Shown: piece by piece, positions 1-6,351 of the stretch
Layout: each line of letters opens with the position of its first letter
Position numbering within the stretch: position 1 is the first letter of the stretch
NCBI GenBank assembly: GCA_020024855.1
Contig: JAHHTB010000104.1
Location: 1-6,351 of the forward strand
Direction of reading: 5' to 3'
DNA from: Fusobacterium sp.
Lineage (GTDB): Bacteria; Fusobacteriota; Fusobacteriia; Fusobacteriales; Fusobacteriaceae
Length of the DNA stretch: 6,351 nucleotides
The notes under the pieces: generated by a model
What the model was told of the DNA's origin: nothing
Seen by the model: only the letters and a program-made list of their open reading frames with translations
Databases searched by the model: none
Translations under genes and position numbers: made by a program

Positions 1-2248
1 GATTCTTAAAGATGAAAATATTTTAGATTTTTCTAGTATTCAGTTAAAAACTTTTAAAATTTTAGAAAATGAAGAGATTTTAAAAAAATTAAATAATGAG
101 ATAGAATATTTAATGATAGATGAATACCAAGATACAAATTCTATTCAAGAGGAGATAATTTTTAAATTAGCAGGTGAAAAGAAAAATCTTTGTGTTGTAG
201 GAGATGATGACCAAGGATTGTATAGATTTAGAGGAGCTACAATTAGAAATATCTTAGAGTTTCCTAAAAACTTTAAAGAGTGTAAAGTTTTGAAATTAGA
301 AATAAACTATCGTTCAGATAAGAGCATTATAGATTTTTATGATAGTTGGATAAAGCAATTGAATTGGTATGGATTTAGACATGATAAGTCTTTAAAAGCT
401 CTTGAACATCATATAAGTGGAAAACAAAGAGTTCTAAAAGTACCTGGAAAAGAGAATGAGGAAGATTGGTATAATGAAGTATTAAATTTTATAATTTGTT
501 TGAAAAAAGAGAATATTTTAACTGATTATAATCAAATAGCTTTTCTATTTAAGTCAGTTAAGAATCCTAAAGTAATAGGACTTTATAAGTTTTTAGAAGC
601 TAATGGAATACCTGTATATTCTCCAAGAGCTGGAGTATTTTTTGATAGAGATGAAGTTAAAATTATGCTTGGTGGAATACTTGGAAGTTTTCCTAGAATG
701 GTTAAAAAAATTTTGGAAGATAATGAGAGTGAATTAAATAATTATTATAAAGAGTGTCTTTTTAAATTTAATGAGGTAGCAAAGCAAGATAAAGAACTAA
801 GTCTCTGGTTTAGAAAAAAAGCTGTTAAACATACTAATGAGAATTTAGATTATGCTTTTTCAACAGTATTTTATGAACTTTTACAGTTTGAACCATTTAA
901 TAATTGGTTAAGAAATGAAAAAATAGAGAATTTTAGAGAGGTTAGAAATTTATCAATTCTCTCTAAATTGATCACTAATTTTGAATTTTTAGAAAATATT
1001 TCAGTATTAAATCAAAGGTTTATAGATTATTATACTAATAGTTTTTTCTCTATTTATCTTAGATTTTTAAGAGATGGTGGAGTAAATGAGTATGAAGATG
1101 AGAAAAATTTTGCCCCTAGTGGATATGTTTCATTCTTAACTATTCATCAATCTAAAGGATTAGAATTCCCTATTGTTATAGTTGGATCTTTAGATAGTTA
1201 CCCAAGAAATCAATATTCAGAAATAGATGAAATATTAGAGACAGAGGTTTATAGAAAAGGAAATTATGAGCCATTATATATGACAAAAGATTTTGATTTT
1301 TGGAGATTATTTTATACAGCTTTTTCAAGAGCACAAAATTTATTAGTTTTATCTACCTGTGAGAAAATGGGAAAAACCACCATAATATCCCCAAGGAGGC
1401 ATTTTTTAGATATATATAAGCATATTCCTTATTGGAGAGAGAAAATAAGAGAGTTAAAGGAGATAGAATTAGCAACAGTAAAAGAGAGTTTTTTAAAAGA
1501 AACTTATTCTTTTACTTCTGATATTTTAGTTTATGATAATTGCCCTCAAGAGTATAAATTTTTTAAAGAGCTTGAATTTTCTCCAGTACGTAAACAGGGA
1601 ATGATTTTTGGAACATTGATTCATCAAACCATAGAAGATATAAATAAAAAAGCTTTGGAGGATGGAAATTATCAATTTAAAAGAGATGAAATCTATGAAT
1701 GGTTTAGAAATAACTATGAAGGAATTTCTAAAAGTCAGAAATCATATCTTGCTCCTGTTGTATTAAATAAAGGCTTTGAAAATATTATGCAATATGTTGA
1801 AAAGAAAAAATTTAATGAAGTAGCAGAAGTTGAAAAAGAGTTTACTTTAGTCAAAGAAAATTATATTTTAAAAGGTGTAGTTGATTTGATTAATAAGAAA
1901 GACAATGGATATGAGATTATAGATTTTAAATCTACTAAAAAACCAAGTATTTCTAATGACTGGGAAAGAATAGATATTTATAAAAAACAGCTTGAGATTT
2001 ATAAATATTTATTAGAGAAACAGGGAAAAAAAGTTGTAGGAACTTCTTTGTATTATACCAGTGAAAATAATGGAAGTCCATTTATAAATTTTAATTTAGA
2101 ATCAAGTTCTATTGAAAAAACAATAGAATCTTTTGATAGTATAGTTAATAAAATTCAAAATAAGAAGTTTAAAGGAACTTCTAAAGATAAGACAAAATGT
2201 AAAAACTGTGATATGAGATTTTACTGTCACAATGGAGAGGAGAAATAA
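1..2248 (+). CDS. UvrD/Rep-type SF1 helicase fused to C-terminal PD-(D/E)XK (Cas4/RecB-like) nuclease; 5' partial
   Basis: The frame is open from base 2, so this is the 3' part of a longer gene. The ATG at 113 is not the start: it lies inside helicase motif II and has no ribosome binding site. Counting that Met as residue 1, helicase motifs are DEYQDTN (3-9), GDDDQGLYRFRGA (30-42), NYRS (65-68), TIHQSKGLEF (343-352) and YTAFSRA (401-407). Walker A must lie upstream, so ATPase competence is unproven. The C-terminal nuclease has H504, D591, D604-x-K606 and QxxxY (626-630), all intact. C477 in a CPQ motif plus C696-x2-C699-x5-C705 match the iron-sulfur staple of AddB/Cas4-type nucleases. Family knowledge predicts ATP-driven unwinding coupled to DNA cleavage. 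Coupling to the methyltransferase and Res genes suggests a role in restriction/phage defence (inference); a general repair role is the alternative. By family comparison roughly 200 residues are missing. Confidence 0.93.
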   Translation, partial: ILKDENILDFSSIQLKTFKILENEEILKKLNNEIEYLMIDEYQDTNSIQEEIIFKLAGEKKNLCVVGDDDQGLYRFRGATIRNILEFPKNFKECKVLKLEINYRSDKSIIDFYDSWIKQLNWYGFRHDKSLKALEHHISGKQRVLKVPGKENEEDWYNEVLNFIICLKKENILTDYNQIAFLFKSVKNPKVIGLYKFLEANGIPVYSPRAGVFFDRDEVKIMLGGILGSFPRMVKKILEDNESELNNYYKECLFKFNEVAKQDKELSLWFRKKAVKHTNENLDYAFSTVFYELLQFEPFNNWLRNEKIENFREVRNLSILSKLITNFEFLENISVLNQRFIDYYTNSFFSIYLRFLRDGGVNEYEDEKNFAPSGYVSFLTIHQSKGLEFPIVIVGSLDSYPRNQYSEIDEILETEVYRKGNYEPLYMTKDFDFWRLFYTAFSRAQNLLVLSTCEKMGKTTIISPRRHFLDIYKHIPYWREKIRELKEIELATVKESFLKETYSFTSDILVYDNCPQEYKFFKELEFSPVRKQGMIFGTLIHQTIEDINKKALEDGNYQFKRDEIYEWFRNNYEGISKSQKSYLAPVVLNKGFENIMQYVEKKKFNEVAEVEKEFTLVKENYILKGVVDLINKKDNGYEIIDFKSTKKPSISNDWERIDIYKKQLEIYKYLLEKQGKKVVGTSLYYTSENNGSPFINFNLESSSIEKTIESFDSIVNKIQNKKFKGTSKDKTKCKNCDMRFYCHNGEEK
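2238..2242 (+). promoter_or_regulatory. Ribosome binding site of the methyltransferase gene
   Basis: AGGAG lies 5 bases before the ATG at 2248, within the last codons of the helicase-nuclease gene. The stop and start share one base (TAATG), an arrangement typical of translational coupling by re-initiation. The purine-rich match extends upstream to 2234. It fixes the methyltransferase start at 2248. Confidence 0.82.
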
Positions 2249-3993
2249 TGAAATTATTTGAAGAGCAAGTAGAAAAAAAAGAGAAAGTAGATAACAAAAG
2301 ATTTAGAGTAAATCCAATAGAAGGGTTTCCAGAGTTAGCATGGAAAGGAAAGAAAACTTATTCTGACACTAGATTTTTCCCAGCTCAATTAAAAGAGAGA
2401 TATGGAGAGGAAAAAGATGGTTGGTTTAATAAGATATTTTGGGGAGATAACCTTCAAGTAATGGCTCATCTTTTGAGAGAGTATAGAGGAAAGATAAAAT
2501 TAATATATATAGACCCACCTTTTGATTCAAAGGCAGATTATAAAAAAACTATTGAATTAAAAGGAATTGAAAAGTTTAAAAATGATCAAAATACATTTGA
2601 AGAAAAACAGTATTCGGATATTTGGAATAATGGAGAGTATCTTCAATTTATGTATGAAAGATTAATACTTTTAAGAGAGCTTTTAGCAGATGATGGAAGT
2701 ATCTATCTACATTGTGATTGGCATAAAGTACATCATTTAAGATGTTTAATGGATGAAATTTTTGGTTTTGAAAATTTTAGAAATGAGATTGTATGGTGCT
2801 ATACTGGTGCCTCAAATGTAGGAAAAGATTTTCCTAAAAAACACGATAATATATTAAGATATAGTAAAACAAATAATTATATATTGAATACTAATGACAT
2901 AAGAATTCCATATGCAGCAGGAAGTTTAGATAGAGCTAATAGAAATGTTATTGGAACAGGTGGGATGAATTTTGATAAAATAGAATTAAATGCTGATGGA
3001 AAAGTTCCAGAAGATTTTTGGATAGATGTTCAAAGAGCAGCAAGATATCCAGGAGAAGTTTTAGGATATCCTACACAAAAACCAAAAAAATTATTAGAAA
3101 GAATAATAAAGGCTTCATCTAATCCAGGAGATATAATATTTGATTGTTTTATGGGGTCTGGTACAACTCAAGCAGTAGCTATGAAACTAGGTAGAAAATT
3201 TATAGGTACAGACATTAATATGGGAGCTATTCAAACTACTACAAAAAGATTATTAAAAATAGCAGAAGAGAATAGAGATAATGAGGAGTTATATACAGGA
3301 TTTGAATATTATAATGTTAACAACTATGACTTTTTTAGAAATCCTATTCAAGCTAAAGAAATTTTATTGGAAGCATATGAGATAGAGAAATTTGATAATA
3401 GTAACATATTTGATGGGCAAAAGGAGGGTAGAATGATTAAGATTATGCCTACTAACAGAATTACTACTAAGGGAGACTTAGATTCTCTTATATTAAATCT
3501 TAATTATAAAGTATATGAGCAAAGAAAAGCTGAAAACCCTCTAAAATCTGTGGAAAGTATAACTTTAATCTGTATGGGGCATGAATCAGATTTAAAAGCT
3601 TCTTTTGAAGAGCAAGTAAAACCATATAAAATAGATCTAAAAATAGTAGATGTTTTAAAGGATAGAATGGATATAAATTTTGAAAGAGACTCTGAAGCAG
3701 ATATAGAAATTCAAGGAAATAAATTAATTATAAATAGTTTTTACCCAAGAGTTCTTTTAGATAAATTAGGAGAAGAGGCTGGAAACATAGAGGATTGGAG
3801 AGTATTAGTTGACTCTATTCTTATAGATTGGAATTATGATGGAGCAGTCTTAGAGCCTTCTATATTTGATACTCCAGATAAGAAAAATTTAGTAGCTGGA
3901 GAGTATGAGATACCAGAAGATTTTGGAACTATAAGAGTTAAAATAACTGATTTATTATCTAATTCTCTTGAATTGGAGGTAAAAAATGGCTAA
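2248..3993 (+). CDS. Beta-class site-specific DNA methyltransferase (type III Mod-like), probably N6-adenine
   Basis: This complete 581-residue protein transfers a methyl group from S-adenosylmethionine to DNA, probably to the N6 of adenine. Catalytic motif IV, IDPPF (88-92), precedes the SAM-binding motif I, DCFMGSGTT (299-307), followed by TDIN (321-324); this order defines the beta class. Residues 148-183 carry the usual GSIYLHCDWH...IFGFENF...EIVW stretch, and YPTQKP (274-279) is motif X. DPPF rather than SPPY favours adenine, but N4-cytosine is not excluded. Residues about 184-270, between the catalytic core and motif X, should be the target recognition domain, and are short for a Mod. 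Residues about 360-581 form a C-terminal domain not seen in minimal methyltransferases, with GHESDLK, ERDSEADI and FYPRVLLDKL stretches. It overlaps both neighbours (1 and 8 bases), so it should be co-expressed with them as the modification subunit of a type III-like system. An A8 tract sits at codons 9-11. Confidence 0.94.
   Translation: MKLFEEQVEKKEKVDNKRFRVNPIEGFPELAWKGKKTYSDTRFFPAQLKERYGEEKDGWFNKIFWGDNLQVMAHLLREYRGKIKLIYIDPPFDSKADYKKTIELKGIEKFKNDQNTFEEKQYSDIWNNGEYLQFMYERLILLRELLADDGSIYLHCDWHKVHHLRCLMDEIFGFENFRNEIVWCYTGASNVGKDFPKKHDNILRYSKTNNYILNTNDIRIPYAAGSLDRANRNVIGTGGMNFDKIELNADGKVPEDFWIDVQRAARYPGEVLGYPTQKPKKLLERIIKASSNPGDIIFDCFMGSGTTQAVAMKLGRKFIGTDINMGAIQTTTKRLLKIAEENRDNEELYTGFEYYNVNNYDFFRNPIQAKEILLEAYEIEKFDNSNIFDGQKEGRMIKIMPTNRITTKGDLDSLILNLNYKVYEQRKAENPLKSVESITLICMGHESDLKASFEEQVKPYKIDLKIVDVLKDRMDINFERDSEADIEIQGNKLIINSFYPRVLLDKLGEEAGNIEDWRVLVDSILIDWNYDGAVLEPSIFDTPDKKNLVAGEYEIPEDFGTIRVKITDLLSNSLELEVKNG
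2273..2280 (+). repeat. A8 homopolymer at codons 9-11 of the methyltransferase gene
   Basis: Eight consecutive A residues lie 25 bases after the start codon. Gain of one A brings a TAA into frame four codons after the tract, and loss of one A brings in a TAG three codons after it. Either slip would abolish the protein. The tract is there for certain. A switching role is only a possibility, because runs of 7-8 A are common in this composition. Confidence 0.6.
3975..3980 (+). promoter_or_regulatory. Ribosome binding site of the Res-like gene
   Basis: GGAGGT, close to the ideal Shine-Dalgarno sequence, lies 5 bases before the ATG at 3986 and inside the methyltransferase gene. It supports that ATG as the start and an 8-base overlap of the two genes, consistent with coupled translation of modification and restriction subunits. 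Confidence 0.85.
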
Positions 3994-6351
3994 GCTTAAG
4001 AAGAATACAGTTACTCCTTTGATAGATTTTAACTTTTTTACAACTTTAAATTACTTTTATAAAAGTAGAAGATTAAAATTAAGAGCAAAATATAAAAGTA
4101 TTAGTAAACAATTTTTGAATTTTAATGAGGAGAATGGATTTTTAAGAACTCCTCAATTAGAAGCTTTAGAGATGTATATATTTATAAAAGAGCTATTAAA
4201 TAATAAAAATGTAGCTGATATATTTGAAGAGTGGGCTAATTATAGAGGAATTTTTGAAACAAGAGAAGGAGTAGATAATCAAGGTAATGCTAGGTTAATA
4301 GATATTTATAACCAAGAAGATTATCAAAAGATTTATGATCAACTTAGAAAAAATAATGAAAGAGGGTATTCAAACTATATATTTGCTCTAACTATGGGAA
4401 CAGGGAAAACTATCTTAATGGCTACTTGTATATTTTATGAATTTTTACTTGCTAATAAATTTCCAAGAGATAGGAGATTCTGTCATAATGCTCTTGTATT
4501 AGCCCCAGATAAAACTGTTCTTGATTCATTAAGAGAGATATTTACTTTTGATAAGAGTAAGGTAGTTCCTAAAGAATATTTAAATTTTTTAGATGCTAAT
4601 TTAAAAATTCATTTTTTAAGTGAAACAGGGGAATCATTAAATACTATAAATGGCTCTAAATTTAATATTATTATTTCAAATAACCAAAAAATAATAATTA
4701 AAAATAGAAATAAAGAATTGAAAGCAGTAGATAAACTTTATAATATGAAGCTATCAAAAGACACAAGCTCACTTTTAACTGATTTATATGGAGATACTTT
4801 TGAAGAAGATAATTTAAGAGATTCTGATAATTTAATAGTTAATCAAAGATTTGAAAAAATTGTAAGATTAACTCAACTAGGTATTTATGTAGATGAAGCT
4901 CATCACCTATATGGAAAAGAGTTAATGAAAGATTTACAAGGAGAAGAGAAAAAAGAAAAAGACTCTACTCTTAGAAGTACAATAAATTTTATATCAGAAG
5001 AATTAGCTAAGAGAAGTACAAGTTTAGTTGCTTGTTACAATTTTACAGGAACACCATATGTAGAAAATAAGATTTTACCAGAAGTTGTATATTCCTATGG
5101 ACTTAAAGATGCTATTAGTAATAATTTTTTAAAAAAAATAAAAATAAATGGATATGAGAATATAAAAGAATATGAATTTATAAAAGATGTTTTAAGTAAT
5201 TTTATGAAAGATCATAAAGGTAAAAGATACGAAGGGTTACTTCCTAAGATAGCTTTTTATGCTTCTAAGATAGAAGAGTTAGAAAATGAGTTAAAACCTC
5301 TAGTAGAAAGAGCTCTTGATGAGTTAGGAATTTCCAAAAGTAAGATATTAGTAAATGTAGGAGATTCTAAACTTACTAAGAGTGAAGATATAAAAGAGTT
5401 TCAATCTCTTGATACTCCAAGTTCTGACAAACAGATAATATTATTAGTTAATAAAGGAAAAGAAGGTTGGAATTGTCGTTCTCTTTTTTCAGTAGCTCTT
5501 TATAGAAAACCAAAACCAAGTTCAACAGTTTTTGTACTTCAAGTTACAATGAGATGTTTGAGAAGTATAGGAGATACACAAGAAACAGGAAAAATTTATC
5601 TTTCAAATGAAAATGTTGAAATTCTTGAAAACGAATTAAATAAAAACTATCGTATAGGAATACAAGAAGCAGAAGAAACTAATGCAGATAAAATCCAAAA
5701 AGAAGTTAGAATAGTTCCACCAGCTAAAAAAGTAAAAATAAAAAAAGTTATTCACCACCATATGTTTGAAGAAAAGAAAGAGATAGTAGATACAGTAGAT
5801 TTTGAACTTTCTCAAGTTGATTATTCTAAATATGAAATTATAAAAACTGAATATAGTGGAGTTCAATTAAGAAATGGAGGAAAAGATATTATAACATCTA
5901 CTACTAGAAATAAGAAAAAATATTCTAAATTTATGCTCATAAATGAGATTAGTAATTATTTAAATCTTTCTTGTCTACTTATAGAAAAGTTACTAAAAAA
6001 TTCTAAAGATACTTTACCTAAAATTTTAGAATATGTAAATGAGTATAATGAGATTATATATGATATTATTATTCCTAAATTATTTGATGTATTCTATGAA
6101 ATAAAAGTTATTAAGGAAGAGAAAGAAGAAGAAGTTTTACTAGTAAAAGAGCCTAAAGATGGAGTATATAAATTTTCTACTAAAGAGGGACTATATGTTG
6201 CTAAAGATGATTTGAGAGTTAGAGAATTTAGTAATAAAAGCTTTAATGTAGATACTTATTGTTTTGATTCAACTAAAGAAAAAACTTTTTTTGATAAAAA
6301 TATAATTAACGACAAAATAAAAAATATTTATTTTACAGGAATGTTTACTCA
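3986..6351 (+). CDS. Type III restriction Res-like SF2 helicase subunit; 3' partial, nuclease domain beyond the window
   Basis: The frame is open from ATG 3986 to the window end: 788 codons and no stop. It is the motor subunit of a type III-like restriction enzyme. Superfamily 2 helicase motifs are Walker A MGTGKT (137-142), the DEAH box followed by H (303-307), FTGTPY (353-358, motif III position), GKEGWNC (491-497, motif V) and Q519-x3-R523-x2-R526 (motif VI). All ATPase residues I can check are present. Near the end, YCFDSTKEKTFF and IYFTGMFT resemble the stretch that in Res proteins leads into the C-terminal PD-(D/E)XK endonuclease, so cleavage residues cannot be seen here. About 136 residues precede Walker A, and 160 separate it from DEAH; part of this is Lys/Asn/Asp-rich and low in complexity. 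It overlaps the methyltransferase gene by 8 bases with a strong ribosome binding site, which ties the two as Mod and Res partners. Other SF2 helicases of defence systems are possible but fit less well. Confidence 0.92.
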   Translation, partial: MAKLKKNTVTPLIDFNFFTTLNYFYKSRRLKLRAKYKSISKQFLNFNEENGFLRTPQLEALEMYIFIKELLNNKNVADIFEEWANYRGIFETREGVDNQGNARLIDIYNQEDYQKIYDQLRKNNERGYSNYIFALTMGTGKTILMATCIFYEFLLANKFPRDRRFCHNALVLAPDKTVLDSLREIFTFDKSKVVPKEYLNFLDANLKIHFLSETGESLNTINGSKFNIIISNNQKIIIKNRNKELKAVDKLYNMKLSKDTSSLLTDLYGDTFEEDNLRDSDNLIVNQRFEKIVRLTQLGIYVDEAHHLYGKELMKDLQGEEKKEKDSTLRSTINFISEELAKRSTSLVACYNFTGTPYVENKILPEVVYSYGLKDAISNNFLKKIKINGYENIKEYEFIKDVLSNFMKDHKGKRYEGLLPKIAFYASKIEELENELKPLVERALDELGISKSKILVNVGDSKLTKSEDIKEFQSLDTPSSDKQIILLVNKGKEGWNCRSLFSVALYRKPKPSSTVFVLQVTMRCLRSIGDTQETGKIYLSNENVEILENELNKNYRIGIQEAEETNADKIQKEVRIVPPAKKVKIKKVIHHHMFEEKKEIVDTVDFELSQVDYSKYEIIKTEYSGVQLRNGGKDIITSTTRNKKKYSKFMLINEISNYLNLSCLLIEKLLKNSKDTLPKILEYVNEYNEIIYDIIIPKLFDVFYEIKVIKEEKEEEVLLVKEPKDGVYKFSTKEGLYVAKDDLRVREFSNKSFNVDTYCFDSTKEKTFFDKNIINDKIKNIYFTGMFT

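Noticed and set aside
113..115. ATG at 113 as the start of the helicase gene
   Set aside because: The frame is open upstream to the window edge. The Met sits within the strand leading into the DEYQDTN motif, and starting there would delete Walker A and most of domain 1A.
1541..2227. Cas4 gene of a CRISPR-Cas locus
   Set aside because: The CPQ and C-x2-C-x5-C motifs resemble Cas4, but the domain is fused to a UvrD helicase, and no direct repeats, spacers or other cas genes are visible.
2230..3993. Internal promoters or terminators between the genes
   Set aside because: The genes overlap, and I saw no stem-loop with a T-run or a convincing -35/-10 pair at the junctions. In DNA this A+T-rich, TATAAT-like matches occur everywhere and carry little weight.
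5125..5138. T6A8 run as a terminator or frameshift site
   Set aside because: It is in-frame coding sequence inside the Res helicase. It has no GC-rich stem, and the protein continues with helicase motifs after it, so it is explained by base composition.
5636..5866. 76-codon open frame on the - strand, Phe/Tyr-rich and membrane-like
   Set aside because: It lies wholly inside the Res coding frame on the opposite strand. Its Phe/Tyr-rich content is what the complement of A-rich codons gives. No convincing ribosome binding site supports it.
2248..6351. DISARM or BREX system
   Set aside because: No DrmA/DrmB/PLD-type protein, PglZ, BrxC or PglX-like methyltransferase is visible. Methyltransferase motif order and the Res-type helicase fit type III restriction better. 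Genes outside the window could change this.

Overview
The window is a strongly A+T-rich, fully coding segment from a bacterium that uses the standard code: in-frame TGA never reads through, AGA is the main arginine codon, and both visible stops are TAA. Base composition, codon choice and the Shine-Dalgarno sites would fit Fusobacterium or a similar low-GC anaerobe. That placement is an impression from composition, not a proof.

Three genes lie head to tail on the + strand with no intergenic space. The first (from before base 1 to 2248) lacks its 5' end. It is a UvrD/Rep-type superfamily 1 helicase fused to a C-terminal Cas4/RecB-like PD-(D/E)XK nuclease with four iron-sulfur-type cysteines. 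The second (2248-3993) is a beta-class DNA methyltransferase of the Mod type, motif order IV then I, with an extra C-terminal domain. The third (3986 to beyond 6351) is a superfamily 2 helicase of the type III restriction Res family. It runs off the window just where such proteins normally begin their C-terminal endonuclease domain, and it is easy to miss because its stop is not visible.

The genes overlap by 1 and 8 bases, each with a good ribosome binding site inside the end of the gene before it, so they look like one translationally coupled operon. The simplest reading is a type III-like restriction-modification system: Mod marks self DNA, Res translocates on and cuts unmarked DNA, and the helicase-nuclease is an accessory component that may unwind or degrade cut DNA. 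The third component is not part of classical two-gene type III systems such as EcoP1I or EcoP15I and is the most interesting aspect here. Neither the promoter nor the terminator of the operon is in the window. No RNA gene, mobile element, CRISPR array or intergenic region was found.
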